A DNA stretch of 64,000 nucleotides from Methylomonas paludis (GCF_018734325.1 NZ_CP073754.1:186001-250000); one strand, 5' to 3'; shown: positions 47,334 through 56,439, counted from the stretch's first letter. The notes: generated by a model from the letters alone, not told the origin. Translations and numbers: made by a program.

Positions 47334-47897
47334 ATGGCGCGTAATCTTCAGGCACATATACTTCATACAGCTTCCGGCTTGTTTTATAGTCATGGCATCC
47401 AAGCTACCGGGATAGATGCAATTGTCAACGCATCCGGTGTCGCCAAAATGACGCTGTATAAATATTTTCCTTCCAAAGAAGCTTTGGTGGTGGCGTATTT
47501 GCGTAAAAATGCTCAAGACTTGCTGGCCCAGATCCATTCAGGCATACAAGCCAAAAGGATTGATCAGACTGCTGACAAACTGCTGCTGGTATTTGACGAG
47601 TTTACGAAGATATTGGCGAGTCCGGGTTTTCGCGGCTGCCCATTCATTAATGCGGCTGCAGAATATGCTGATCCGGCTCACCCCGTGTCACAGGCCGTTG
47701 CCGAGTTTTACCGAACCCTAACCGAAATGCTGACCGAATTGGCCCGTCAAGCCGGCATCAATAAACCGCAACAATTAGCGGGCCAATTAGTCATGTTGAT
47801 TTCCGGCGCTATTGTCACAGAACAAATCCATAAACAAGGCCTGGCAATGCCAATTGCTTATGCCACTGCGCAGCAATTGATTAAGCTAAGTCAGTAA
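47334..47897 (+). CDS. TetR-family transcriptional regulator
   Basis: The 187-residue repressor has the TetR helix-turn-helix at residues 7-52 (ILHTASGLFYSHGIQATGID, then SGVAKMTLYKYFPSKEALV) and a helical ligand domain with a Cys in FRGCPFINAAAEY. That motif occurs in AcrR/NemR-like regulators that sense electrophiles through a Cys. It probably represses itself and the divergent GST gene through the two palindromes. Confidence 0.9.
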   Translation: MARNLQAHILHTASGLFYSHGIQATGIDAIVNASGVAKMTLYKYFPSKEALVVAYLRKNAQDLLAQIHSGIQAKRIDQTADKLLLVFDEFTKILASPGFRGCPFINAAAEYADPAHPVSQAVAEFYRTLTEMLTELARQAGINKPQQLAGQLVMLISGAIVTEQIHKQGLAMPIAYATAQQLIKLSQ

Positions 47898-47944
47898 CCA
47901 TGTATTAAGGCCGAACAACGCTAAAAGCAAGGTTAAATCAAAGC

Positions 47945-49192
47945 CTAATGCTGATTAATTGGTAACTGCAAGGCTAACAACTTTACCGGGTGGCACAACT
48001 TGGCGCCATGACGCTGCAAAAAAGCCGTACAGGCAAAATTGCTGCTTAACACCACATCAGCCGGGGCTGCTGATATACAATCCAGTTTCATTGCCCGTAG
48101 GCGTTGAGCATTGCCGGGATGGGTCAGCATATAACTGCCGCCCGCCCCGCAACAGAGGTTATTGTCTGCCAATGGCGCAATACTCAGTTCGGGGATTTTT
48201 TCCAGCAAAGCATAAACAGCCTGCTGATTTTTCAGAACATTGCGTTGACTGCAAGGTTCATGGACTGCTACCTTGATGCTGGCAGGCCTGAGTTTAAGTT
48301 CGGTAGGCCAATGACTGAGTAAAAACTGATTAATATCCTGCAAGCGCTCATGAAAAACTTGGGCAGCTGCGGTATCTTCACTTTGATATTCATGCAACAT
48401 GGCACCACAGCCGGATGCGGCATACAACACCGCCTCAACATCAAGAGCATTAAACACCGCCAGATTATTTTCAATCAAATTCTGGGAGGTGATCCCATTA
48501 TGTTGGTGGATAGCGCCGCAGCAACTTTGCTGGGCCGGTACCAGCACGTCATAAGCTATCGCATTCAGCAGCTTAATGGCGGCAGTCAAATTTTCCCGGT
48601 CAAAATGCTCGGCAATACAGCCGCTGAATAAGGCCACCCGACCACGACAGGGGAGTGAAGTGCGATAACGCCCGGCTAAAGCAGTCATTGCCGGAGTAGT
48701 CATGATCGCATCAGTCTCTGCCACACCGAGTTTTAGCAAAATACCGGTCGCTCTAAGTAGCGCCTGCAAACCGGATTTTCGATAAAACACCAGCGCGGGC
48801 ATTAGTGCAGCTCGCCAGTTTTTATGGTCTATCAGCCACAAAGCCAGTTTGGCCAAACGTCCTGGCGCAGTAGCCACAGTCGCAAGAGCTTGATCAAATA
48901 GCGCACCATAAGCCATCCGACTTGGACAGACCGTTTCACAGGCCCGGCATTGCACGCAATTGCGCAAATGCTGATGTTCAGCTGAACTCACTGGCTCTTG
49001 GCTCACCAATATTTTGCTGATAGTGCGAATTCGCCGCCGTGGTGTTTCTTCATCAATTTCAAACAACCGGAAGGTAGGGCAATGACTTACACACATCCCG
49101 CAACGCATGCATTCAGCGGCTTCGGGAATATAAGGCCCATCTGGTGCGGCAACTGGATCATCTTCGCTGCCAAAATCCATGAAATCGAACAT
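47945..49192 (-). CDS. GlcF/LutA-like iron-sulfur oxidoreductase at the end of the nif operon
   Basis: The 415-residue protein has two 4Fe-4S motifs, C28-X2-C31-X2-C34-X3-C38 (CMRCGMCVSHCP) and C79-X2-C82-X2-C85-X3-C89 (CVQCRACETVCP), and two CCG domains (SCCGAIHQHNG and NLCCGAGGSYML). It matches the iron-sulfur subunit of glycolate oxidase (GlcF) in layout, but no glcD or glcE flavoprotein gene is near. It starts one base after the stop of the preceding gene in the nif operon. A role in electron delivery linked to nitrogen fixation is inferred from this; true glycolate oxidation is the alternative. Confidence 0.82.
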   Translation of the reverse strand: MFDFMDFGSEDDPVAAPDGPYIPEAAECMRCGMCVSHCPTFRLFEIDEETPRRRIRTISKILVSQEPVSSAEHQHLRNCVQCRACETVCPSRMAYGALFDQALATVATAPGRLAKLALWLIDHKNWRAALMPALVFYRKSGLQALLRATGILLKLGVAETDAIMTTPAMTALAGRYRTSLPCRGRVALFSGCIAEHFDRENLTAAIKLLNAIAYDVLVPAQQSCCGAIHQHNGITSQNLIENNLAVFNALDVEAVLYAASGCGAMLHEYQSEDTAAAQVFHERLQDINQFLLSHWPTELKLRPASIKVAVHEPCSQRNVLKNQQAVYALLEKIPELSIAPLADNNLCCGAGGSYMLTHPGNAQRLRAMKLDCISAAPADVVLSSNFACTAFLQRHGAKLCHPVKLLALQLPINQH

Positions 49193-49193
49193 A

Positions 49194-49637
49194 TCAAGAC
49201 TCCATGACTTTTACATAAGCGCGGCGTAACAATTCCATTTCTGCCGGTGGTCTGCCGCGTAAAGCTGGCAGGGTTTTTAAACAGCAATCCAACTTGGACA
49301 TCAGTTTATGTGGCGGATCCAGCACCGTAAAGCGGGCCATATAAACGGTAATAATCCCACCGGGTGCATCAATCTGCTCACTAAAGCCTGGCTCAGCGCG
49401 TAACAAATCTGTATCCAGCCGTAAAATCCGGTTGATCACATTCACCAGAGCGGCAGGGTGCATGGTAATCTTGCTTGACTCCACCTCGTCCTCCTCCAGC
49501 GCTTCAGATAATGCCGGTAAGGCCTTGGGAAAGCACACACTGCCGTTTGCTTGTTGAGCAAACAAAGTTAACGCACTGATATCGCCCTTGTAATACAGCA
49601 ATAACCGATGATGATTGAAAACGCTAAGATCGGTCAT
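49194..49637 (-). CDS. nif-operon protein of unknown function (147 aa)
   Basis: I do not recognise this protein. It is soluble, without signal or metal-binding clusters apart from a single CC pair (KLDCCLKTL). Segments include LLLYYKGDISALTLFAQQAN and GGIITVYMARFTVLDPPH. It lies 3 bases downstream of the DUF364-like gene and 1 base upstream of the GlcF-like gene, so it belongs to the nif transcript. Presumed accessory role. Confidence 0.65.
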   Translation of the reverse strand: MTDLSVFNHHRLLLYYKGDISALTLFAQQANGSVCFPKALPALSEALEEDEVESSKITMHPAALVNVINRILRLDTDLLRAEPGFSEQIDAPGGIITVYMARFTVLDPPHKLMSKLDCCLKTLPALRGRPPAEMELLRRAYVKVMES

Positions 49638-49640
49638 GCC

Positions 49641-50603
49641 TCAAACAGTACTGAACTGATCCCAGAGAGGTTTATAGCTGCTATCCAGGCGCGATAAGCG
49701 GATATTTACTCGTTCCAGCAAAGCGTAATCCGGAAAACGGCTACTATTACCGGCGCTATACCAAGCTTCCATCGCCGCAGACAACCGGGATCTCTCCGCA
49801 GCGCAATCGGCAATTTGTTGTTTCAGCCAGCTCATACTCTGATTTGGGTTCAGATCGGCAATCCGGTAACGCAAACCGCTGCCGAAAATTTTTACCCCAC
49901 CGCCCTGAGCCACAGTTTGTTGCAAAGTCTCTACATCATTAACTTCCACCCCAGCCAGATAATCAATGCCAAATTCATGGAGCTGCGGCAACCAAGGCAC
50001 GGTCGGCCCCATTAAGACAGTTTTTGCATTGCCGGCTAATTCTGCCAAGCGAGGAAACGTCTTATTAGTAATTGAACTGGCAGTTAAAAACACCCAATCA
50101 GCCTGAGGCAACAAAAACTCACAGGCAGAATCAGGTAAATCGGCCGCAATCGGCTGCTTTTCCAAAATGGTCAGCCGCATTTGCTGTTCATAGCGTTCAA
50201 TACCCGGATAACGGCCTATCACCACCACATTTTTACCCTGTAAGTCCGGTAAAAAATAATCGAATACTGCCAGATTGGGATATTCGCTAATATTAGCCAA
50301 GCCAATCGAGTCCGGCAATGGCCTGCTGTTGATACAGCTATTGATAGCAGCCATCGCCACCGTGGCTTTATAAGGTTCCCATTCCAAAATCCAGGCGGCG
50401 ATATCGGTCAACGCCATCCCTGATAATGTCCCGGACCAGGGCAGGGTACGAGTGGGCAAGCCTGGACTCATAGCTAACCCGGCACCGTTGTGAGCCGAAT
50501 TACGGCAAAGCGTCCACACCAGACCAATAAACACCTGATCAATCACAGCATTGCTGCTGCAATAATCAATCAGTAATTCATAGAGGCGCTTGGGATTATG
50601 CAT
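49641..50603 (-). CDS. DUF4213/DUF364-like putative metal-chelation protein in the nif operon
   Basis: The 320-residue protein resembles the DUF4213-DUF364 (putative heavy-metal chelation) architecture. The C-terminal half has VVVIGRYPGIERYE, DWVFLTASSITNKTFPRLAE and VLMGPTVPWLPQLHEFGID, followed by a loop LAGVEVNDVETLQQ. The N-terminal half contains GLVWTLCRNSAHNGAGLAM. The family is linked to metal or cofactor handling, but its biochemistry is unproven. Inside a nif operon with NifE/N/X it may take part in Mo or Fe-S cluster delivery. Confidence 0.72.
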   Translation of the reverse strand: MHNPKRLYELLIDYCSSNAVIDQVFIGLVWTLCRNSAHNGAGLAMSPGLPTRTLPWSGTLSGMALTDIAAWILEWEPYKATVAMAAINSCINSRPLPDSIGLANISEYPNLAVFDYFLPDLQGKNVVVIGRYPGIERYEQQMRLTILEKQPIAADLPDSACEFLLPQADWVFLTASSITNKTFPRLAELAGNAKTVLMGPTVPWLPQLHEFGIDYLAGVEVNDVETLQQTVAQGGGVKIFGSGLRYRIADLNPNQSMSWLKQQIADCAAERSRLSAAMEAWYSAGNSSRFPDYALLERVNIRLSRLDSSYKPLWDQFSTV

Positions 50604-50609
50604 AAGGGC

Positions 50610-50990
50610 TTATTGCGGGATATCCAGTAATTTAGCTTCCACCTTAATATTATCCAGTTTACCCCAGGCATTGATAGCTTCCACAAACCAGCGCTTTTTA
50701 GTAGGGTGGGGTTGCACCACATCATATTCCGCGTAGAAACTACCATCGCCATAAAATTTGATCTGGCCGATGCGCTGCTTAGCCGTATCATACCAATAGC
50801 CGGTCAAATCCTGACTTTGCGTATAAGGATCTACCACCAAATGAAACACCGCCGCATCAAATTCCGGGCTTGGTAACTTAAGTTCTAACGGAAAACCCAG
50901 TTTAGCGATACATTCGGCTATCTTTCCGCATACAGTTTGACCATAGACACGTTTTTCATCAATCTGCATGTTTACATCGCTACTACTCAT
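50610..50990 (-). CDS. nif-operon protein of unknown function (126 aa)
   Basis: This small soluble protein is not recognised. The C-terminal half looks beta-rich with many aromatic residues (LTGYWYDTAKQRIGQIKFYG, then DGSFYAEYDVVQPHP and KKRWFVEAINAWGKLDNIKV). Two Cys lie near residues 21 and 27. It starts one base after the TPR gene ends and ends 6 bases before the next gene, so it is cotranscribed. Function unknown. Confidence 0.65.
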   Translation of the reverse strand: MSSSDVNMQIDEKRVYGQTVCGKIAECIAKLGFPLELKLPSPEFDAAVFHLVVDPYTQSQDLTGYWYDTAKQRIGQIKFYGDGSFYAEYDVVQPHPTKKRWFVEAINAWGKLDNIKVEAKLLDIPQ

Positions 50991-50991
50991 A

Positions 50992-51492
50992 CTAATCCTC
51001 GTTTAAAGCTTGGGCCAACTGCATAATCACCGAGCCGCCGGAACGGTCTTCCGGATCAAGTTGCTTTAATAATGTCAGAATATACTGCGCATCATCAGTC
51101 TGATCCTGGCGCAGCTTAATAAACGCCAAGGCTTTCAGCGTATACAAATAAAACAGACTAACCTCGCTGGCGTACATATCCCAAGATGCGGCAACAGCTG
51201 CCAACTGCCGGTAATTGCCGGGAAAGCCGCCCTGCAGAGCGGCAGCGGCCAGTCCGGCGTGAACTTCACGTTCGGCTTCATCCAAACGACCCTGATAAAA
51301 ATAAAATTTATACAGAGCAAAATAAGTTTGCAAGCAGCTGCCGTCCAGTTGCTGGGCCTGCTTAAACAAAGCTTCGGCCCTGGGTCTGTCGACATGATTG
51401 GCCACTACACCGGCTTGTAATAACTGATTAACCGCTTCAGGTAAATCGGGGCTGAACAGTACCCGCTCCTCAAGCACCGACAGCGCCTGCAT
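50992..51492 (-). CDS. TPR-like helical protein of the nif operon
   Basis: The 166-residue protein looks like tetratricopeptide helices: RAEALFKQAQQLDGSCLQTY, then FALYKFYFYQGRLDEAEREV and a later KALAFIKLRQDQTDDAQYIL pair. TPR folds mediate protein-protein contacts. It sits 2 bases downstream of the FeSI gene. It may be a scaffold for nitrogenase assembly proteins, but there is no direct evidence. Confidence 0.7.
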   Translation of the reverse strand: MQALSVLEERVLFSPDLPEAVNQLLQAGVVANHVDRPRAEALFKQAQQLDGSCLQTYFALYKFYFYQGRLDEAEREVHAGLAAAALQGGFPGNYRQLAAVAASWDMYASEVSLFYLYTLKALAFIKLRQDQTDDAQYILTLLKQLDPEDRSGGSVIMQLAQALNED

Positions 51493-51494
51493 GA

Positions 51495-51818
51495 TTACCA
51501 GACCTCGGCAGGGGCCTGCAAGGCAGCAACCGGTGTACCGCCCAATAAATGCTGATCAATAATGGTTTTCACATCATCTTTAGTCACCCGGCCATACATA
51601 ATCCCTTCAGGATAAACCAGCACACTAGGTCCCAGCATGCAAGGACCCATGCAACCGGTATTGGTCAAGCCGATTTTTTCGAATAAATTACGGGATTGAA
51701 TCTCATTCATAAACTCATTCATCACTTCCGCACAGCCACTGCTGGAACAGGAGCCGCGTGGATGCCCCTGCGGGCGATTCTGAGTGCAGACAAAAACATG
51801 TTTTTCGGGTCTAGGCAT
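51495..51818 (-). CDS. FeSI (Shethna I)-type thioredoxin-like [2Fe-2S] ferredoxin
   Basis: With the start MPRPEKHVFVC (CAGGAG upstream) this is 107 residues and resembles Azotobacter FeSI over its length: NRPQGHPRGSC, NTGCMGPCMLGPSVLVYPEG and QHLLGGTP to the C-terminal PAEVW. Ligands are C11, C24, C56 and C60, with an extra C29. Thioredoxin-fold 2Fe-2S ferredoxins of nif clusters interact with the MoFe protein in Azotobacter. A longer start 13 codons upstream is rejected. With the FeSII gene at 1023 the window holds both Shethna types. Confidence 0.85.
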   Translation of the reverse strand: MPRPEKHVFVCTQNRPQGHPRGSCSSSGCAEVMNEFMNEIQSRNLFEKIGLTNTGCMGPCMLGPSVLVYPEGIMYGRVTKDDVKTIIDQHLLGGTPVAALQAPAEVW

Positions 51819-51899
51819 GGCAGGCTCCTGTAGGGAAATATGGGCAGTAGTAATCAATCACCGGAGCGGCAAGCACCGCTCACAACAGCAGCAGTCGGC

Positions 51900-52217
51900 T
51901 TAAGCCGCAATCTTAGGTTCATGAGTAAAGCAGTCTTTAGGGCAAACTTTAGAACAGGCCTCGCAACCTATGCAATCAGCCGGATTTTTCAACGTCATTA
52001 CCTGACTGTTATCGTCATCGTCCTCAAAATCCGCATAACTATCATCAAACTGCTCAGCTTCCAGCACTTCATCCTTGTCAACCAAATCAAAAACATCGCG
52101 TGGACACACTTTAAAACAGCGTCCGCAACCAATACAGGTGCGTGGATTCAGATTGGTTACATAAGCAGGCGTCCAAACCGTACCACCAAAAGTCGTTCCG
52201 GTAATAAATTCGCTCAT
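51900..52217 (-). CDS. fdxB: nif-specific ferredoxin III (2[4Fe-4S])
   Basis: The 105-residue protein has C28-X2-C31-X2-C34-X3-C38 (CIGCGRCFKVCP) and C82-X2-C85-X2-C88-X3-C92 (CIGCEACSKVCP), separated by an acidic stretch rich in D/E (residues 48-70). The N-terminal TGTTFGGTVWTPAYV is characteristic of the FdxB family in nif clusters. It donates electrons in nitrogenase cofactor assembly or turnover. GAGGAG precedes the start. Confidence 0.93.
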   Translation of the reverse strand: MSEFITGTTFGGTVWTPAYVTNLNPRTCIGCGRCFKVCPRDVFDLVDKDEVLEAEQFDDSYADFEDDDDNSQVMTLKNPADCIGCEACSKVCPKDCFTHEPKIAA

Positions 52218-52226
52218 AACGGCTCC

Positions 52227-52442
52227 TCAGACTGAGCCGCTGCTGGCGGCCTGAAATTTCTTGTTGGCTTCATCCCAGGCTTGACAGGCATCAAACGTTG
52301 CCTGGGCTATGCCCATCAACTCGCCATAAGCATCCGGTAAGCGGTCTTCAATCAAATCGTGTAAAGCCATAGCCTGCTCACTAGCCAGACGCTTGGTTTT
52401 TTTCACTTCTTTTTCCAATACTTTCAAATCGACTTCGCTCAT
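52227..52442 (-). CDS. CCE_0567-family (DUF683, Rop-like) nif-associated protein
   Basis: The 71-residue helical protein (MSEVDLKVLEKEVKKTKRLA, then ALHDLIEDRLPDAYGELM and FDACQAWDEANKKFQ) matches the small DUF683 proteins encoded between nifX-type genes and fdxB in many diazotrophs. It forms a helical hairpin, and some members bind metals. GAGG lies 9 bases before the chosen ATG; an ATG two codons earlier is too close to it. Confidence 0.85.
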   Translation of the reverse strand: MSEVDLKVLEKEVKKTKRLASEQAMALHDLIEDRLPDAYGELMGIAQATFDACQAWDEANKKFQAASSGSV

Positions 52443-52453
52443 GATCATCTACC

Positions 52454-52927
52454 TCAGGCTTCCGCAACTTCCCGGTATTGCTCGATTAAGGCAACAGCTT
52501 TATTAACCACCAGATCAGTTTTCTCAGCCAAATCCGCCAGACTCGGAAAACCGAAGCGATGCACATCACGCAGAATTTTATCCACCACAATCAGCTTGCC
52601 CACCAGCACAAAAGCCCGGCCAAAACCCTCATGGGTAATATTGATCACCGGTACCGCCATCATGCCGGACTTTTTCTCGATCAGACAGGCAATACTGTTG
52701 TAATAAGCCTTTACCCGCGCCAAAGTGATTTCATCCGGATCACCAACGATAGGGATTTCCCGTTTGCGCTCCTTGGTCAATACCAAAGGATCAATAATTT
52801 TTTCCTGTGACCAGCCTTCATATTTGTCATAAGTATCCATTGCTCGCAATTGCTTGAGCATTTCCACCACCACATCTGAAGTCATGAAAGGGTCGCCGCT
52901 TTCCACGGCAAGAGCGGGTTGAGTCAT
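52454..52927 (-). CDS. NifX-associated nitrogen fixation protein (DUF269)
   Basis: The 157-residue protein has the DUF269 features WSQEKIIDPLVLTKERKREI, DEITLARVKAYYNSIACLIE and RFGFPSLADLAEKTDLV. It is always found next to nifX in nif clusters and is thought to assist FeMo-cofactor synthesis, but its activity is not known. A GGAGAATTACC-ATG context gives a strong start. A GC-rich hairpin at 52955 lies between it and nifX. Confidence 0.9.
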   Translation of the reverse strand: MTQPALAVESGDPFMTSDVVVEMLKQLRAMDTYDKYEGWSQEKIIDPLVLTKERKREIPIVGDPDEITLARVKAYYNSIACLIEKKSGMMAVPVINITHEGFGRAFVLVGKLIVVDKILRDVHRFGFPSLADLAEKTDLVVNKAVALIEQYREVAEA

Positions 52928-52954
52928 GGTAATTCTCCTGTTAGTTAATATTCA

Positions 52955-52972
52955 GGTGGGGCAACCCCCACC
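52955..52972 (-). promoter_or_regulatory. GC-rich hairpin between nifX and the DUF269 gene
   Basis: GGTGGGG (52955-52961) pairs with CCCCACC (52966-52972) across a 4-base loop, a very stable stem in the only gap of any size (94 bases) in the nif operon. It has no T tract. It may act as a partial terminator or an RNA-processing/stability element dividing the operon into nifENX and downstream genes. Confidence 0.5.
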
Positions 52973-53021
52973 ATTTGGATAGTTTTGATTGAACCTGATG
53001 GTCAAGACGGATGATTAAGAC

Positions 53022-53507
53022 CTATTCTTGCCAACCTTCATCTTCCATTTCATCAAAGCGTTTCAGATCCGGGCCCTTATGCAGACTGATTGCTTTAGCC
53101 AGCCAACTGGAAGGCCCGGACTTCATTTCATTCTGCAAATCAGTAATTAAGTCTTTAATAGTACTGCCTTCATGTACCTTGATCGGCTGAATCCCATGAT
53201 TCACAATCTGCTTAATGGCCGAAGCACCAACCGCCTGGCAATACACCGCCGCGCAGCCGTCCAGCAATTGCAGTTTTACCGATAGTTTGTCCTCATTGCC
53301 GTCCTGGGCCAATTCACCAAATTGAGCGGCTTCCAGTATTTCCGCGTTTTCTGGATCTACCGCATACACGGCAAATGACTTGGCGGAACCAAAATGCTGA
53401 TTGACATGCAGCATATCCGAGGTAGCAAAAGCGACTTTAATAGCAGTTTCCATAGGCACTCTCTGTTCATGGTTATGCACAATGTGCATGCGGCGAGTTA
53501 ATGACAT
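53022..53507 (-). CDS. nifX: NifX, NifB-co/VK-cluster carrier
   Basis: The 161-residue protein has the NafY/NifX core [39 protein letters not shown] and [19 protein letters not shown]. It binds FeMo-cofactor precursors and passes them between NifB and NifEN. The long start [13 protein letters not shown] agrees with Azotobacter NifX and overlaps the end of nifN by 10 bases. Confidence 0.92.
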   Translation of the reverse strand: MSLTRRMHIVHNHEQRVPMETAIKVAFATSDMLHVNQHFGSAKSFAVYAVDPENAEILEAAQFGELAQDGNEDKLSVKLQLLDGCAAVYCQAVGASAIKQIVNHGIQPIKVHEGSTIKDLITDLQNEMKSGPSSWLAKAISLHKGPDLKRFDEMEDEGWQE

Positions 53508-54895
53508 GTTGCTGAACTAGTATTACGTTCTGATTCAGGTTTTTGCGCATAAATCGAGTGATAAACTTCGATTTCTTCATGCGCAAAATTAATCACCAGA
53601 TTGGCCAGATCAAACAGAGCCTGACGGGTGCCGCGATAGCCTATCCAGGTTTTCTGATAACCGCCGATGATGTCGTAAAGGGGAAAACCGGCGCGCAGCA
53701 CTGGAATCCCTAAGCGCTCGGCACTGGCAACAGTATGCGAATTACCAATCAGCAATTGCGCCTTATGCTCTTTAGCCAGCAATTCCAGATCCTCCAGATC
53801 ACCAATCTTAATACTGGCAACCGGAGTAGTGGCCAGTATCGGCGCATTGGCCGCACTGATAGCTGCAACTACTTCTGCCCCCATACCCTGCACCAGATGA
53901 ATAAAAGCATTCAATTGATCGGGGTCAGCGGCAATGGCCACCCGTAACTGGCCAAGCATAAAATGGGTATCCAGCATAGCGTCCTGCAATTGGGCGCGCT
54001 GCCGCTCAATAACTGCCGGTACTGGCACTTCACTGATTTCGGCCAAAGCCATAATCAAAGCATCATTGGCCTGCAAACCATATAAATGATCAAAATGGTG
54101 GCTAGGCACCCCGGTTCTCTGCTCCAGCAGTTCACCGGCCTTGAACAAAGACGCACCGATCACCAGCGTGGCCTTGGCCTCACCCAGCGTATACACTTCA
54201 GAAATCGGCGTACCGCCGATAGTAACCGGCGAAAATTCATCCTCAGTCAGACTACCGTCCAAGGAATCAGAAATATCCGGCAGAATCACCGGTCGCAAAT
54301 TGAACTGTTCAATCAAATGACGTAAGGTTTCCAAATCGCCTGGTGTCAGCATCGGACTAACCAGCACATTAACCTGACGTTGCCGATTACCCGGCTTAGT
54401 GCCCGCCACAGCTGCTTCCGGTACCAGTGCATTAATCAATTCGTAAACAGCCGCCGCGTAACCACTTTCCACACAACCGGTGAAATCCGGTGTGTTAACC
54501 GCCACCACAGCCACATGAGCATATTGCGGATATTTTTCCCGAAACTCCCGAACATTGCGGTGTACATCAGCACCTTGAGTTTCCGCCAGCCCAGTGGTTA
54601 ACACCATCACCAGTGCCGGATTGGATTTTTCGGCAATCGCCTTAATACCTTCAATCACATTCTCATCAGCGCCCAGCACAGAACTGGCCTGATCCATCGC
54701 CGTTGTTTGCAAAGGAATCGGCTCACGGAAATGCCGGACAAAAAACACCTTGGCAAATGCCGTGCACCCTTGAGAGCCATGTAACATAGGCATGGCCCGG
54801 TCAAAACCCAGACAGGCCAGCGAACCACCCATAGGTTGACTGGCTTTTAAAGGATTAACCGATAAAGCTTTACTGCGTTTCAGTACCTCAGCCAT
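53498..54895 (-). CDS. nifN: NifN, FeMo-cofactor scaffold subunit
   Basis: The 465-residue protein has the nitrogenase-like features [40 protein letters not shown] and [20 protein letters not shown]. NifN pairs with NifE to form the scaffold on which FeMo-cofactor is completed. Cys44 in GSQGC corresponds to one of the cluster ligands. It starts one base after the nifE stop and overlaps nifX. Confidence 0.95.
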   Translation of the reverse strand: MAEVLKRSKALSVNPLKASQPMGGSLACLGFDRAMPMLHGSQGCTAFAKVFFVRHFREPIPLQTTAMDQASSVLGADENVIEGIKAIAEKSNPALVMVLTTGLAETQGADVHRNVREFREKYPQYAHVAVVAVNTPDFTGCVESGYAAAVYELINALVPEAAVAGTKPGNRQRQVNVLVSPMLTPGDLETLRHLIEQFNLRPVILPDISDSLDGSLTEDEFSPVTIGGTPISEVYTLGEAKATLVIGASLFKAGELLEQRTGVPSHHFDHLYGLQANDALIMALAEISEVPVPAVIERQRAQLQDAMLDTHFMLGQLRVAIAADPDQLNAFIHLVQGMGAEVVAAISAANAPILATTPVASIKIGDLEDLELLAKEHKAQLLIGNSHTVASAERLGIPVLRAGFPLYDIIGGYQKTWIGYRGTRQALFDLANLVINFAHEEIEVYHSIYAQKPESERNTSSATCH

Positions 54896-54896
54896 A

Positions 54897-56333
54897 TCAA
54901 GCCGCCTGTGATTGCAAGTCGCTGACCGGTTCGGCCAATGCCGTCTTTGTCACGCCACTACGCCACGGCGCCGGAGCCCGCACCGCCTGCCATACCGGAC
55001 TTTCCATAGTCAAAGCCAGCTGCCGTACTAACTCCAGCATGCCCTGATAACCTTCATAACCGAATTCGCGTTCCTGATTAATATCCAGAAACGGGATACG
55101 CGCCTTCAGCGCGGTATACATATTCCGGCCACCAGCGATCAGAATATCGGCCTTGTAATCGCGGACGATTTGCAGCAGCGCTTTCGGACTGCCGTCTTCT
55201 ATCATTAAAGTATCTTCACCCATCAATTCCCGAATTCGAGCCTTATCTTCCTCAGTGGATTTTTTAGTGCCGGTGGCAACCACCACCATACCCAAATCCT
55301 GCAAAGCAGAAATCACCGACCAGCTTTTCACCCCGCCGGTAAACAGCAGTACCCGCTTGCCTTTCAAACGTTCCTTCCAGGGAGCCAGTTCGGTGCGAAT
55401 CCGGTTTTCCTCGCGTTCAATAATGGCTTCGGTGCGGGCAATCAAATCCGGATCGTCTATCACCCTGGCAAAATCGCGCAAAGCCTGACTAGTATCGGTG
55501 ATGCCATAAAAACTACCCTCAAACCACGGCGTACCGTATTGTTTTTGCAAACGCCGGGCAACATTCACCATCGCCTTGGAACAAACCATCATATTCACTT
55601 CAGCCTTATGCATAGTTTGCACCTCACGGAACCGGGCATCCCCGGAGAGCGTGCACAATACCCGCAGGCCCATTTCATCCAGTAAAGGCAGTACATGCCA
55701 GAACTCCCCGGCAATGTTGTATTCACCCACCAGATTCACATCATGAATCTTAATGCCGCGCAGTTCACTGCCAGGCGGTAAGGGGTCGGGGTCACGGGTG
55801 CCTATCACATGATTAACCATAGCATCACCGGCAATCCGGTTACCCAGATTCTTGGTACCATAAAAACCGGCGCAATCAATCGGCACCACCGGAACATTCC
55901 AGCGCTCCTGGGCGGATTTGCAGATGGCATTAATATCGTCGCCCACCAAAGCCGGCACACAAGTGTTGTAAATAAACACCGCCGGAGGATTAAAACTGTC
56001 TATAGCTTGTTTGATAGAGTGAAACAGCCGCTTTTCACTGCGGCCCATAATCACATCCTGTTCAGTTAAATCAGTTGTCATACCGGTGCGGTACAATTCC
56101 GAGCCAGAAGAGCGGGTACCCCGGTTGTCCCAGGAACTGCCAGCACAGGCTATCGGGCCGTGGACTATATGGGCCACATCGGCAATCGGCAGCAGGGCAA
56201 TCTGGGCGCCGTCAAAAGCGCAGCCCCCGGCCGCCGTACCCGGTTTGGGTTTGGCGCAACCGGATTTTTCCTTCTTGTTATGCTCACAAGCCGGTTCGTC
56301 TAACAGTTCCGCAATATCTTTGCTCGATTTCAT
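54897..56333 (-). CDS. nifE: NifE, FeMo-cofactor scaffold subunit
   Basis: The 478-residue product ([17 protein letters not shown]) has [53 protein letters not shown] and [17 protein letters not shown], all NifE-specific. It forms a tetramer with NifN that converts NifB-co to FeMo-cofactor. An ATG ten codons upstream (56363) lies next to the -12 box of the sigma-54 promoter, ahead of any possible transcript start, so the start at 56333 with GAGGT upstream is chosen. First gene of the 11-gene operon. Confidence 0.95.
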   Translation of the reverse strand: MKSSKDIAELLDEPACEHNKKEKSGCAKPKPGTAAGGCAFDGAQIALLPIADVAHIVHGPIACAGSSWDNRGTRSSGSELYRTGMTTDLTEQDVIMGRSEKRLFHSIKQAIDSFNPPAVFIYNTCVPALVGDDINAICKSAQERWNVPVVPIDCAGFYGTKNLGNRIAGDAMVNHVIGTRDPDPLPPGSELRGIKIHDVNLVGEYNIAGEFWHVLPLLDEMGLRVLCTLSGDARFREVQTMHKAEVNMMVCSKAMVNVARRLQKQYGTPWFEGSFYGITDTSQALRDFARVIDDPDLIARTEAIIEREENRIRTELAPWKERLKGKRVLLFTGGVKSWSVISALQDLGMVVVATGTKKSTEEDKARIRELMGEDTLMIEDGSPKALLQIVRDYKADILIAGGRNMYTALKARIPFLDINQEREFGYEGYQGMLELVRQLALTMESPVWQAVRAPAPWRSGVTKTALAEPVSDLQSQAA

Positions 56334-56363
56334 AGCCACACCTCGCTGTTTTGGTATAAACAA

Positions 56364-56379
56364 TGCAACCGGTGTGCCA
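56364..56379 (-). promoter_or_regulatory. sigma-54 promoter of the nifE operon
   Basis: On the minus strand TGGCAC-ACCGG-TTGCA matches the -24/-12 consensus TGGCAC-N5-TTGCA exactly, about 31 bases before the nifE start codon. Confidence 0.92.
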
Positions 56380-56423
56380 TTTGTTAATAATTTGATTTTA
56401 AATAAATTTTTGGTATAAAGCTG

Positions 56424-56439
56424 TGTCGTAAATCCGACA
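56424..56439. promoter_or_regulatory. NifA upstream activator site
   Basis: TGT-CGTAAATCCG-ACA fits the NifA consensus TGT-N10-ACA exactly and lies about 50 bases upstream of the -24 element, a usual distance. Confidence 0.85.
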
